Below, one piece after another: positions 12,101 to 22,660 of a stretch of 64,000 nt of DNA. A program made the translations under genes and the position numbers. The DNA is from Liolophura sinensis (Eukaryota > Mollusca > Polyplacophora > Chitonida > Chitonidae), in assembly GCF_032854445.1 (NCBI RefSeq), contig NC_088307.1:22890017-22954016 (forward strand), given 5' to 3'. Position 1 is the first letter of the stretch. Each line of letters starts with the position of its first letter. A model generated the notes under the pieces. The model saw nothing but the letters and a program-made list of their open reading frames with translations, ran no database searches and was not told where the DNA came from.

Positions 12101-15100
12101 TTGTGTGACCATTTGCCAGCTATCATAAATGTCGTCGCTGCTCTAGTTTTTCTCTCAGTGCTTTGCGTCTTTAATTATATTACATATTACACTTATGGTG
12201 ATTAAGTGAGGTGAACTGACAAGAGGTCAGATCTCATCGGTTACGTGTGACCATTTGCCAGCTATCACTCTGTCTTCGCTGCTCTCTGTACTGTAGCCGT
12301 ATTTCACCAGTTACGTGTGACCATTTGCCAGCTATCACACTGTCTTCGCTGCTCTGGTTTTGCTCTGTGTTGCAATCCTTGATTTTATATTCTTTCTTTG
12401 TTCTTTGGTGGTTTGTGCTGAATATTGCTTAAGACATTAGTCTTGCGATTATTGATCTGAAACGTTCGTTATGGTCAATGATAGGTTTACAAATGTCTGA
12501 TAAAACGCCAGTTTGGGCCTACCTGTGAAAAGGACTCTGGAGGCCATACCCGGCAGGATAAAAAGAAAGAATGGGAGAATCTTGAGATAGCCGGCCAAGA
12601 TTGACCCCCCTTTGGCATGGCTGAGATTTTTGGCCGACAGGGAGCGCTGTACCATGATCTGAATGAGAGTGGATAAGGAAACATATATATAAATGAGTTT
12701 TACAGAAGTTGGGCCTATTTCGTCAATCGCCACAGCTTTAGGGGGATGTATATAGAACGTTAAGGGTCTTTCGTTTTTAATAGTGTGTGTCCTCTGCTTT
12801 TTACCTTGGACAAGAGGCTTCTCTGCTATAACCATCGCGAACCATCACTGAGTACTTTATACCTAAATTTCTCGTATACAAATGGAGAGCCTTTCTCGCC
12901 TAAAATAGTTCGGCTCACAGCTGATCTATTTCACGCATTTTTTCAGTTCGTTACTGTGTTTAGCATGGCGATTTGTGGCCGGAAACTTGTAAACATATTG
13001 TTCATTCAGTATTACAGAGCATTAGTCAATCCGGCTTGGACCATCGGGAGGGAATTCATTATTGGGATCGGAATAATCAACAAATACCAATGTTCTTCTG
13101 ATATATGCCTTTTTATGTGTTTCAGTCTTTAGGGTACATCAGTCTTCGATCTGTCCATTATCACCAAGCCATGTGGTTGTGAATAACTATCTGTAACACA
13201 ACTGGCTCTATACTTCTGGTTGAATTCGGCGCATCTGTTTTGACAAATTTCGGAATCAGATAAGCAAAAAAGCGAAAACGTACAAAAAACTTTACGTTGC
13301 ACAAACAAAATGCGGGAATGGGACTAACTGTCGGCCGTTACAGCTATTGCGCAACAAATTAGTTCAGTGGTGTTAACGGTAATGAATGAAGTATACCTTC
13401 GCTCATTATAACATTAATTTGGACCGTCCTTTCACTTTCTAGTGGAATGCAAATGTCTGACGCTTATATTTCAAGATATTCATCAGCGGACTTGATGTAG
13501 AGTGACCATATGGGGAAAATAATGTAAATGTGACGTCATGTTTCAGCGCCATTACATGACGTTACCTGATCCGCGCACCAGAACCAGACGTCCGCTGCAC
13601 AGTTAATAATCAGAGTTCCTGGCCAGGGATAATCAGAGTTCACGGGGTCACGGAGCAGGCTCAAGGAATCCGGACGTGGGTAGCCGCACGTGCTGTTGCT
13701 ATGCAACGTCGTGTTTGGTACAGCCCTCATATATTTATGGAGCAAGGCGTTATATCCACCAACTTCCATCAGACCTGCAGTCCGAAAAGAAATAAAAATG
13801 AACCTAAAATAAATAACTCTACATTCTTATCGGAATATTGACATCTTAATAAACGACAATAAATTATTCTTCTCCTTTGCTTATGGTGACTGTTTTATGT
13901 TTTATAACAAAGCATGCATCTTTACTTGTAAGTGTATAAAAGTGTTATAAAATATCGTCGGGCATACGAACTATCTTACTCCTAGCTAAAAGGACGATCG
14001 CTCCGCCGGTAAGAACCACTGCCTGGAGAGTGTCTGTGTACAGTACCGCAGTGAGGCCACCTGTGAAATAGTGTATAAACAGCCATTGAGTTAGAGTTCT
14101 ATACAAAGTGTTATTCACTATGAAATCAACCATTTTTTCCTTCAAGAAGGCTAAATATCAATCATACCGTTTTTAGAGTAGTGTATGTAAAAAAAAAAAA
14201 AAAAAAAATCAGACCTTGGTCTCAACCAACTTGGAACCTCGTTTGTTTCGTGTGAAATTGTTCTCGAATGACACTGTTACTTTTTTAAAGCATTTACATG
14301 AATATTTAGGGGAAAAACCCGACCGAAGTAAACTGAAAGGAAGTCGTATTTCTATCACACTGTCGTCGATCCTTTTCTTTTTACTCTCTGTGATATAATC
14401 TTTTATGTTTATGACGTTACTTACGTAACAAATTTGTGATCCTTTGTCTCTATATGGGAGGAAATATTTCGTATTTTAGAACGTTTTTGTAATAGGCCTA
14501 CTTCAATGCGACTGTATATTAAATATAATGATTTCACAGCATTTTGAGTAATTCTGAACCAGTGACGTCTAATATATTACAATTAACATAGTTACTTTTT
14601 AACATATTGACGTTAATTGCAAAGTCGAAGACGTTCTAAAGTAAGAAATATTTCTACCTTGATAGAGCCATTGTGCAAGGGGGCGTGTAACTTACTATTC
14701 TTTAAACATCACACATGAACAGTTAGAATAAAACCCTAACGGAAGTAAATTCATAACAGGCCGTGAAAAGAGGCCGTATTTCACAGGTATCGCGTGACCG
14801 ACTATTCTCTAACTATCACACTGTTGTCGTTGCTCTGTTTTTTTTTTTTTTGCTCCGTATGCTGTAGTCTTTTTGCTATGGGTACCCCCAGTGTTGTCGT
14901 TGATCTTGCAGGTCCTGAATTTAGGATAGCTTAGAAACCGCTGGTTACGGTGATGTAAAATGCTTCATAGTATCTAGACGGTAATAGTCCTCACCCTCCA
15001 ATCTCGACGCTGACAGTCGTTTTTTATAGTTCTAATACTGGCCAAAGACAAAAATACATTTCCAGGATAGAAATGAATTGAACTGTCGTACACAAATCAT

Positions 15101-15840
15101 TATAGTGTAACGCTATGTCTTGTCTAAGCTGAGTTTTAGGTATAGTACTACACTTATTCACGCGTGACCCAGGAAACCCTATCTACACTGTCAGCTAACC
15201 AGCGTCGATTCTGTATCCCTTTAATTAAAGACGCGTCCGACTGTACCAACTGTTGGACCCATGTCTCCGAAAAGAGTATAATGGTAACTTTCCAATTTCC
15301 CTCATGTCTGTATATCATTTTCCTCATGGAGCGATCAGATTTTGCGTAATGTATATTAATAACGTGTTATGAAATGGGAAAGGTTTCTGTTATTGAGGCA
15401 ATGGCCGACCGGGAAATCATTAGCACCTAATCGCCTAACCTGTCATCGTAAAGGCGGCTGAGAATATGAGAATGATGGATCCTGATAAATACATGCTCCA
15501 TCCAAACAACATCTGCACAAACACAGCGCCTGCGTACATCTCTATCTGTAGAACAAAACAGATGGTAAGCAAATTTCTTATTGTTACTTGGGACGCTATA
15601 AACGTTAATTTAGAAAACATACCTGAAGATAGTAATTTAACTCCAAAGGATCAGTCATTGTCGTGAGCATAGAGTTATATGACTGGTTTATTTGGGCTGG
15701 TCGTAGGTTGGAAAGTTTGCCAGCAACCTGCGGATGGTCGTGGGTTTCCTCCGGGCTCTGCCCGGTTTCCTCCCACCATAATGCTGGCCGCCGTCGTATA
15801 AGTGAAATATTCCTGAGTACGGCGTAAAAAACCAATCAAA

Positions 15841-15883
<43 letters not shown>

Positions 15884-18800
15884 ATATGCAGTTACCATGA
15901 AAGCTTCAATATATTACAATGCCAAGTCAAAGCACCAAATGTATGGTTAAAAATGGTTGATCACGGGCATAACCAGACACCACAGACAAACCCCACTGAT
16001 ATCTTGGTGATCACGCACACAAACAGAAACAACAGACAAAACTCACCGATATCTAGGTGATCACGCACACAAACAGACACCACACACAAACCCCACTGAT
16101 ATCTAGGCGATCACGCATACAAACATACACCACAGACAAACCCCACTGATATCTTGGTGATCATGCATACAACAAGACACAACAGACAAAACTCACCGAA
16201 ATCTAGGTGATCACGCACACAAACAGACACCACACACAAACCCCACTGATATCTAGGTGATCACGCACACAACCGGACACCACACACAAACCCCACTGAT
16301 ATCTTGGTGATCATGCATACAACAAGACACAACAGACAAAACTCACCGAAATCTAGGTGATCACGCACACAACCAGACACCACACACAAACCCCACTGAT
16401 ATCTTGGTGATCATGCATACAACAAGACACAACAGGCAAAACTCACCGATATCTAGGCGATCACGCACACACCCAGAAACCATGCACAAAACTCAACGAT
16501 ATCTTGGTGATCATACATACAACCAGGCACCACAGACAAAGCTCACCGAAATCTTGGTGATCACGCACACAACCAGACACTACAAACAAAACTCACCGAT
16601 ATCTAGGCGATCACGCACACACCCAGAAACCATGCACAAAACTCACCGAAATCTTGGTGATCATACATACAACCAGGCACCACAGACAAAGCTCACCGAT
16701 ATCTAGGCGATCACGCACACACCCAGAAACCATGCACAAAACTCACCGAAATCTTGGTGATCATACATACAACCAGGCACCACAGACAAAGCTCACCGAT
16801 ATCTAGGTTATCACGCACACAACCAGACACCACACACAAACCCCACTGATATCTTGGTGATCACGCACACAAACAGACACTACAAACAAAACCCACCGAT
16901 ATCTTGGTGATCACGCACACAAACAGACAAAACTCACCGATATCTAGGCGATCACGCACACACCCAGAAACCACACACAAAACTCACCGATATCTTGATG
17001 ATCACGCATACAACCGCAGACAAAGTTCACCGATATCTTGGTCATAACGCACACAATTAGATAATATAGACAAAACTCACTGATATCTTGGTGATCACGC
17101 TCACAACCAGACACTACAAACAAAACTCACCGATATCTTGGTGATCACGCACACAAACAGACACCACAGATAAAACTCACCGATATTTTGGTGATGATAT
17201 AGACAACCAGGGACAAAACCGACAGGTAGATTCTCAGCCGCTTGCCTCCGTATCTTTTCTTCAGGTATTCAGGCATTGTATATACCTAAAAATTGAAAAA
17301 AAGGATAAAATTCTAGGTATTTTTACTCTGTTAATCGTCTCTTTAAATTTTGCAAAGAAAGTTAATCATGATTCCACGATTTTATTTAAGCATCGATGCA
17401 CTATATTCTAAACTCTGGAGGTTGTATTTCCAACTAGACTAATTTACCTTTCCAGGATAACATTGTTCTTGCTCTAGTAGTAATCAAACGGTAAGTCAAA
17501 CGGTTTCAGGGTTTTATCTCTCCTGGTGATAGCCGAATAAAAAGCGTACAAAGTAAATTGGGTACAATCCCATTTCATAATCATCGTATAGGTTACCATT
17601 CCCATCCACAATCTTTGGAAAGCAATTACCTGTATATACAAAATATTCACATTTTTCCTGGCCATTGTTTCCTGCCCCAGTCGCATGATAATGAAAATTA
17701 TCCAAAAAACATATTATCTCTATCTGACTTACCTAGCAAACCCTCTACAATAATTATTTCAAGTAATAAAATTCATCGATTATGGCTATTATTAATTGTC
17801 GTATATAATCGCGCCCATGTTAAAATGCACTGATTTTCTCCATCACTTTGTAAAGCGACGACACTAAAGACAAAAGGACGTCACCACTATGTCTTAACTC
17901 GAAAATCTCCCTATAGATGTGGCCTGGGATTAACTTAACTCTAAATGCTTACCCCAGAAGCGATGAATACGGGAACAAAGATCCACCCTAAGGCCAGGAT
18001 AAATGGAATTGCCTAGAAATTCGACAAAAGCACAAAAAAACCCCGTCAGCTTGACGATCACTTAATTTGATGATTATTACAAATCGATCTATCCTACACA
18101 TGAAGTGAAATATGTTTCTTTACAAATAAATTCAACACTGGATTAAATTTCGCATTGCTACAATGTCCTTAATCCATGGAGATTATATTTCCAACGGTAC
18201 AGAAACTAGGATTCCACTATTACCGATGAAATAATGATTTTCTACTATTTGCATATCGCATGGTGTTGCATGGTCAAAAACTAACATTTCTGATTCGTAT
18301 ATCAGCGAAATATTAATTACCTGTAACATTTTTAGAGACCGAAAATCTATTTCCTGCTGATGAAGTATGATCTTCCCATGTACATTAAGAATTTGGGATT
18401 ATATAAGCTAACGGTGAAATTTCGTTCCTTTCCTGCAGAAAAGACGTGTAGTAGCCTACTATTTGCATTTTTGAAATATGAAATTCCATGGATAGACACT
18501 GGAATTCCGTTTTCTGATAATTAAATATGAGATTCTATTGTTGGAGAATGGAAATCTTTTTTTTTAAATTCTGAAATTATGAAGTTCACTGATACAGCAT
18601 GGAATTCTTTTTCTTTAAACGTATGGCGTAAGGACAGTGAAATAAATATTTTTTATTAGCGAAATACGCGATTCCATGCTTAGGCCCTGAAATTTGTGTT
18701 TTTTTGTTTTTGTTTTTTTTTTATTTTTCTTTATCAGCGAAATACGTGATTTCATGCGTAACCCTTGGAATTCGTTTTCCTATTATGTCCATATGACATA

Positions 18801-21406
18801 TAATTTCATTTACAGATGTAGAAACTTCCTTTTTTCTTAATTGTTGATATACGAAATGCTATGACTGTTTTGTCATTTAATGTTGTATTACATGCCACTC
18901 AAAGATCATCCCGCCTATGCCCGAGGCTGCCGCTGTTCCCGCTAGACCAATGAACAATGGAGCCCCGATGTTACTGGCGTAGATGGAGGCCCCGATCTGG
19001 AACAGGACAAAAATAGTAAGTACGTTACGTGGTCAGAGTATAGTAAATGATGGAATAGTTTCGTAACTCAGTGGTCAGAGTAGAGTTAATGATGGAATAG
19101 CTTGATGACTCAGTGGTCAGAGTAGAGTTAATGCTGGAATAGCTTGATGACTCAGTGGTCAGAGTAGAGTTAATGCTGGAATAGCTTGATGACTCAGTGG
19201 TCAGAGTAGAGTTGATGATTGAATAGCTTGATGACTCAGTAGTCAGAGTAGAGTTAATGCTGGAATAGCTTGATGACTCAGTGGTCAGAGTAGAGTTAAT
19301 GCTGGAATAGCTTGATGACTCAGTGGTCAGAGTAGAGTTAATGATGGAATAGCTTGATGACTCAGTGGTCAGAGTAGAGTTAATGCTGGAATAGCTTGAT
19401 GACTCAGTGGTTAGAGTAGAGTTAATGATGGAATAGCTTGATGACTCAGTGGTCAGAGTAGGTTAATGATGGAATAGCTTGATGACTCAGTGGTCAGAGT
19501 AGAGTTAACGATGGAATAGCTTGATGACTCAGTGGTCAGAGTAGAGTTAATGCTGGAATAGCTTGATGACTCAGTGGTCAGAGTAGAGTTAATGCTGGAA
19601 TAGCTTGATGACTCAGTGGTCAGAGTAGAGTTAATGCTGGAATAGCTTAATAACTCAGTTGTCAGGGTGGGATTTAAACATGGAGAATATTGATAAATTT
19701 GTGCTTAATAGCTGGATTGACACCTATGCACAAACCTGGTTTCCATATCATCAGTGGTGTTAAAAACAGTGTCCAGTCATGTTGAGCCACGTGTATCTGG
19801 TCACACATTCATGAATCAAACAATTTTCACCATTCTTTAGAAAATATCTATGAAATGACTGAGTTCAAACTATGTCAAGCTAAGTACAACGGTGTCATGT
19901 AATATTAAAGGGAGTGACTGTTTAAATAAGTCTGTGGTCAGAGAAGAATTAAAATCTGGTGAATATCGATAAATCGATTGATCCAAAAGAACCATTTACA
20001 TGTTGCAAAATGGAAGTTAAACTATGAAACACGGCCTCTTCAGATAACTGGTTGAGATATGTGTGCGGTCACACTTTCACGATTTAAACAATTTCTCAAA
20101 CCAATCTTTACTTAAAATAACTATATGAACTAACTTCATGTTCATGAAGGTAATTTGCTGATAGGTCTGTTTAAAAAATTTACAAAAGTTAACTTTAACG
20201 GTGCTAACTAGTACGGTGGACAATGATGGTGTATCTGTCTTCTTTGTTCCTCGGTTGAAAAGTTAATCATAAAACATAAACATCATGAATACGTCACCGG
20301 AATCCACGTCATGTTTTTCCCAGCCAAGAAGTATCCACGGGCATTTCCCTTCGCAGCTTTGAATGTAGCCTTATGAAACAGAAAGAAATTCTTTAAAAGT
20401 GTCCAAATATTCAGACAGTCGAGAGGACGTGGCAAGGTTATGTTTTTGTAGTCGTTTATTGTTTATCTGTCTGTCTATCAACAAGTTTATTTTCTGTTTT
20501 GGTTCTTTTCTCAAATATCCCCAGCTACGAACCCTATAAACATTTGTCTTTATTACATGAGCATGCCGTAAGTGGGAAGGTCTGCCAGCAAGCTTTATGT
20601 CTTATATTTGCAACTGACATGGACATTGTTTACGGACTGCGAGTTTGAAATTTGAATTGTCTAGAATATCGACTGTCCTGCATCAATGGAAACTGATGAC
20701 TGTTTCTCTCATTCATGTTACCGGCTTTACTTTACTATTTACATAAATATTTCTTACATATTTCTTTGGGAATTGGGGTTTTAAGTTATTTTGGAAATGG
20801 GTCTCGTAGTTATCGACTTGGGGCCTTCCTATATGGTTTACGAGTAGAATGTCAGACTTGACGCTAAGATTAAGCATATCTTTCCGAGTTCACCATGACT
20901 TTTTCCATGACATGTAGCAGGACTGCACCATATATGCCGTGAAACATATTATTATATCACCCTGTAGACATTCACACGCTATTTTTAAACCATACGTGTC
21001 GTAGCAAACATTAATATACTAAAATAGATGTTCCGTGTCAATAATTGCAAGACGAATTTTTCCAAACAACGTTCAAAACCCCAGAGGACAATAGGAGTAT
21101 TGTAGGCCCATATATTATGCGAAATCCCTATATCCAGAGAAAAGTTTTCAAGAACGTCCAGAAGATGCAAGAAATGTTTTATAGGCTCGTCATTTTAATC
21201 TATCTCCAAATCGTTTACAATACTAGTTTATAAGTTGTCATCAATCAAAAATATATATTTAAATACATATCTTTGTACACACATTCCCTGACAGCCATAC
21301 TCACCCATGCGCCTACGATAAGGACAACCAAGAAGTAGAGGCCTATCGTCAAACTATCCCCCCAGTGGAGAGTGTAGATTGGGCGAGGAGATGAGCACTG
21401 GTCCAT
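5929..21406 (-). CDS. SLC5A9-like: SLC5-family sodium/solute cotransporter (SGLT4-like), 15 exons, 644 aa
   Basis: Plasma-membrane Na+-coupled transporter of the sugar branch of the SSS family. Exons (- strand, 5' to 3'): 21406-21305, 20369-20298, 18996-18892, 18012-17953, 17285-17181, 15545-15440, 14060-13980, 13774-13566, 12658-12523, 11631-11524, 11155-11005, 9128-8960, 8524-8312, 8068-7969, 6146-5929; 1935 nt including TGA. All introns are GT-AG with agreeing phases. Landmarks: RGYFLAGK (about 47), [10 protein letters not shown] (60), [12 protein letters not shown] (116), [11 protein letters not shown] (about 251), WFWCADQ (274), [15 protein letters not shown] (284), FNSAS, IPIMQ, LFTP, and a hydrophobic C-terminal helix. 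Closest by memory to SLC5A9/A10. The usual Na+ and sugar-contact Asn, Trp, Lys and Gln (hSGLT1 N78, W291, K321, Q457) are present, but the SGSGHF-type segment is GAPLF and Tyr290 is Phe, so the substrate is open. Sequons NTT and NST lie in the exon 8 loop. Confidence 0.93.
7100..7780. repeat. Degenerate tandem duplications in SLC5 intron 14
   Basis: At least two clear and one weaker copy of a roughly 240-270 bp segment. Shared landmarks: AATTTAATCAAAATGA (near 7337 and 7606), GCGAGCATGTC (7405 and 7650), TTTAG.GGAGACTG.CAT (7429 and 7673) and GAATTTAGTTCCA (about 7493 and 7738). A related GAGCACGTCGTCCAAATTAAC occurs at 7282, and GGGAGCATGTCGTCAACTTAA just upstream of exon 12 (about 9160). 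Confidence 0.6.
7524..7595 (-). repeat. Displaced partial copy of the exon 14 acceptor region, acceptor broken
   Basis: The stretch 7524-7595 resembles 8055-8125, which contains the true 3' splice site and first codons of exon 14. The true site reads TTTTGTCAG|TTACATCGGG; the copy reads TTTTGTCGGTTAGATCGGG, so the invariant AG is GG. Confidence 0.65.
7866..7891. repeat. Poly-G/C homopolymer tract in intron 14
   Basis: A run of about 20 or more G on the + strand, with one A near its start, 80 bases downstream (in gene sense) of exon 14. It would be a C tract in the transcript. Length is likely polymorphic or error-prone. Confidence 0.8.
7969..8068 (-). CDS. SLC5A9-like: SLC5 gene, exon 14
   Basis: TTTTGTCAG|TTA...AATG|GTATGT. 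It encodes [13 protein letters not shown] and an acidic loop (VDDDETDD), the cytoplasmic loop before the last helix in SGLTs. Phase 0 in, phase 1 out. Confidence 0.9.
8312..8524 (-). CDS. SLC5A9-like: SLC5 gene, exon 13
   Basis: CGCACAG|GGA...AAG|GTAACC, phases 0/0, 71 codons: [19 protein letters not shown], the Cys-containing loop [19 protein letters not shown] and ISLFTP. These match the TM12-TM13 region of SGLTs. Confidence 0.93.
8960..9128 (-). CDS. SLC5A9-like: SLC5 gene, exon 12
   Basis: TTATACAG|G...CCG|GTAAGC. It encodes [20 protein letters not shown] and [20 protein letters not shown]. The Gln in IPIMQ corresponds to the sugar-contact Gln457 of human SGLT1. Confidence 0.93.
9430..9812 (-). 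repeat. 57-bp minisatellite, distal block, derived from the exon 11/intron junction
   Basis: About seven degenerate 57-bp units, the same family as the block at 10125-11047. On the - strand each carries exon-like GCGAGTGG, TTGTTGATTG and a donor-like CAGGTAA. They are separated from the main block by about 300 bp of unrelated sequence (9813-10124). Confidence 0.85.
10125..11047 (-). repeat. 57-bp minisatellite made from exon 11 3' end plus 5' splice site
   Basis: About 16 tandem units of 57 bp (for example unit starts at 10528 and 10585). On the - strand the unit begins TGTAGAAAG.ACGCCAG, passes TTGTTGATTGT, and reaches CAGGTAAGG. It corresponds to the last 44 bases of coding exon 11 plus the first 13 bases of intron 11. 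The first unit is the real exon end (donor at 11004); the rest are intronic copies, most keeping CAG|GTAAG. Confidence 0.92.
11005..11155 (-). CDS. SLC5A9-like: SLC5 gene, exon 11
   Basis: ATTTCAG-type acceptor (TTCAG|GT) and donor GGCAG|GTAAGG. It encodes [33 protein letters not shown] (Na2-site serines) and [13 protein letters not shown]. Its last 44 bases seed the adjacent 57-bp minisatellite. Confidence 0.93.
11524..11631 (-). CDS. SLC5A9-like: SLC5 gene, exon 10
   Basis: TTTGCCAG|AT...CCAG|GTGAGT, phases 1/1. It encodes [20 protein letters not shown] and [16 protein letters not shown], the Cys-rich extracellular loop typical of SGLTs. Confidence 0.93.
11806..11925 (-). repeat. SINE family 1 fragment in SLC5 intron 9
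   Basis: The reverse-complement tail TTATTTATTTGATTGATGTT, CACTTATACGATGGCGGCCA and GGGTGGGAGGAAACCC identify a 5'-truncated copy in gene sense. Confidence 0.75.
12100..12375. repeat. Locally repeated GACCATTTGCCAGCTATCA element
   Basis: Three copies, at about 12107, 12248 and 12319, share GTGACCATTTGCCAGCTATCA and then TGTC.TCGCTGCTCT. Diverged relatives with CTATCACACTGT.GTCG lie at about 14354 and 14814. Nature unknown; intronic within the SLC5 gene. Confidence 0.6.
12523..12658 (-). CDS. SLC5A9-like: SLC5 gene, exon 9
   Basis: CATTCAG|ATC...ACAG|GTAGGC. It encodes [23 protein letters not shown] (the Lys321-equivalent contact) and [11 protein letters not shown]. Phase 0 in, 1 out. Confidence 0.94.
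13566..13774 (-). CDS. SLC5A9-like: SLC5 gene, exon 8
   Basis: GACTGCAG|GT...CAG|GTAACG. It encodes [19 protein letters not shown], an extracellular loop with sequons NTT and [14 protein letters not shown] and WFWCADQ. The Tyr290 equivalent is Phe; Trp291 is kept. Confidence 0.94.
13980..14060 (-). CDS. SLC5A9-like: SLC5 gene, exon 7
   Basis: TATTTCACAG|GT...GCTAGGA|GTAAGA, phases 1/1. It encodes [20 protein letters not shown], then AIVLLAR. The donor was chosen because it alone preserves phase into exon 8. Confidence 0.88.
15440..15545 (-). CDS. SLC5A9-like: SLC5 gene, exon 6
   Basis: TTGTTCTACAG|ATA...ACAG|GTTAGG. It encodes [20 protein letters not shown] and the following helix, ending FTMT(G). 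Phase 0 in, 1 out. Confidence 0.92.
15705..15886 (+). repeat. SINE family 1, 5'-truncated, with long AAAT tail
   Basis: CAGCAACCTGCGGATGGTCG, TTTCCTCCCACCATAATGCT and GAGTACGGCGTAAAAAACCA, followed by about 12 AAAT repeats. It is antisense to the transporter gene (intron 5). Confidence 0.9.
15955..17218 (-). repeat. 50-bp minisatellite made from exon 5 3' end plus 5' splice site
   Basis: About 25 tandem units of 50 bp (unit landmarks at 16048 and 16098). On the - strand a unit reads CTGGTTGTGTGCGTGATCAC then CAAGATATCG|GTGAGTTTTG. It corresponds to the last 30 bases of coding exon 5 plus the first 20 bases of intron 5. The true exon end (donor at 17180) is the first unit. Some units have the donor changed to GTGGGG; most keep GTGAG. 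Confidence 0.92.
17181..17285 (-). CDS. SLC5A9-like: SLC5 gene, exon 5
   Basis: CAATTTTAG|GTA...TCG|GTGAGT, phases 0/0. It encodes [20 protein letters not shown] and the helix [15 protein letters not shown]. Its last 30 bases are the seed of the 50-bp array. Confidence 0.94.
17953..18012 (-). CDS. SLC5A9-like: SLC5 gene, exon 4
   Basis: AATTTCTAG|GCA...GGG|GTAAGC, 20 codons: [20 protein letters not shown], matching the ALGWVFVPVYI segment of SGLTs. Confidence 0.92.
18892..18996 (-). CDS. SLC5A9-like: SLC5 gene, exon 3
   Basis: CTGTTCCAG|ATC...CAT|GTAATA. It encodes [20 protein letters not shown], then TAAASGIGG and FEWH. This is the TM1-TM2 Na+/substrate segment; GAPLF replaces the usual GSGHF/GSGLF. 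Confidence 0.94.
19020..19670. repeat. 42-bp minisatellite next to the exon 3 acceptor
   Basis: About 15 units containing GCTTGATGACTCAGTGGTCA and GAGTAGAGTTAATG.TGGAATA (42 bp). It begins about 25 bases from the exon 3 splice acceptor (18996/18997). On the gene strand many units hold GCTATTCCAGCATT, resembling the real TGTTCCAG acceptor. Confidence 0.9.
20298..20369 (-). CDS. SLC5A9-like: SLC5 gene, exon 2
   Basis: TTCATAAG|GCT...CCG|GTGACG, phases 0/0. It encodes [20 protein letters not shown] then TWIP, the conserved GYFLAGR-type motif after TM0. The acceptor is weak in pyrimidines but keeps phase. Confidence 0.88.
21305..21406 (-). CDS. SLC5A9-like: SLC5 gene, exon 1 (start)
   Basis: ATG at 21406 gives [20 protein letters not shown] and the first helix [14 protein letters not shown], then GTGAGT. 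TTTCCAG immediately precedes GATGG, so a 5' UTR intron may end here, and transcription may start further right. Confidence 0.85.
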
Positions 21407-22403
21407 CCTGGAAATTTTGACCTTGACTTAACCTTGTGGAAACCAAAAGACAGTTTGTTCCATGTGTTTTCGAAAAAAATGTTTGATTTTTAGAAACAGC
21501 GTTCCACATTGCTTAAAATGTTGTTATAGATACCTAAACAGCTATACTGTTAAGGTTTTGAAGAAGCTTGAGATTTATGGGAATCTTGGATTCCAGACGT
21601 TGTCCTGGAAAAAGTTATTTTACTCGGAAAAATTCCAGGCCCCGGTATTAGGAAACGACCTTAGACTTAAGTTAAAATTTCAGTCATTAAATGTGGAATG
21701 TTCCATTCCATTATTTTAGCTGAGTTTGTCCAGAATTTACGTTGTCAAGCAATATTTTGACCTTGTTACGTAAGAAATAACAAGTTTAAAGTCATTTGAA
21801 ATTTTAACTTTAGTCTAAGATCTCGTGATCTCGATTGCCAGACTCCTTGGTTTACGGAAAACGTTATCTATATTGGTAGAAAACTTGTTCTATTAGGCAA
21901 CAAGGGTTTTCCATGGATTTGAAAATCTTCTTTCCACATGTTGTTGTATAGTTTATTATTTCTTCAAAGAATTTTTTCGTTAGTAACTCATTTGGTTTTC
22001 TGCCTATGACTCGCGTATGCAAAAAGATGGACGACATGGACCCCATATTCCCTGAAGTTCTGTCTGAAAAACTGGACAAAACCAGTTTGAAATGCTTATG
22101 CTTCTATAGCCCCTACACACATTAAAATGGGAATGATCACCTTTGGATGTAGAATGCTGTTTGATCCTGACATGAACTGTAACGTTGCTTTGTTCATTAC
22201 CTCCGGTGAGTAAAGAAGTGGGAATGCATGCAACGTTAATTGTTGGCTAACAAAAATTTCTTAAAGCAAGATTAGTTATTCTGAGGTGTTATTAGGAGTT
22301 TTCACCTGCAAAAGTCTTCACCAAGCTGGCAGAAATGTAATGTCGGTATCAGAGGAATGGTGTCAGTTAAGCAGGTGGACAGATCAGCATCTTCATGCCT
22401 TGA
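21407..22403. other. Upstream of the SLC5 gene, no coding exon seen
   Basis: AT-rich DNA with short open frames of no recognisable family. It presumably includes the transporter promoter, but no element could be assigned. Confidence 0.4.
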
Positions 22404-22660
22404 GGCACAACTGAACTGATGGACGTATATGTATGGTTTCCTCCAGGCACAAATGAATTGATGGAGGTATATGCATGGTTTTACCTTGAGGCACAAATGA
22501 ATTGATGGACGTATATGTATGGTTTCCTCCAGGTACATCTGAATTGATGAAGGTATATGCATGGTTTAACCTCTAGGCACAACTGAATTGTTGGAGGCAT
22601 ATGTATGGCTTTCCTTGAAGCACAACTGGATTAATGGAGGTATATGTATATATCCTCAAT
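22404..22660. repeat. Short degenerate minisatellite, about 43 bp units
   Basis: About six units sharing GCACAA.TGAATTGATGGA and GTATATG.ATGGTTT. Confidence 0.8.

Noticed and set aside
16404..16706. 100-codon + strand frame
   Set aside because: Antisense reading of the 50-bp exon 5-derived array.
15955..17218. CRISPR-like appearance of regular repeats
   Set aside because: Units are contiguous with no unique spacers, and the DNA is eukaryotic; it is a minisatellite.
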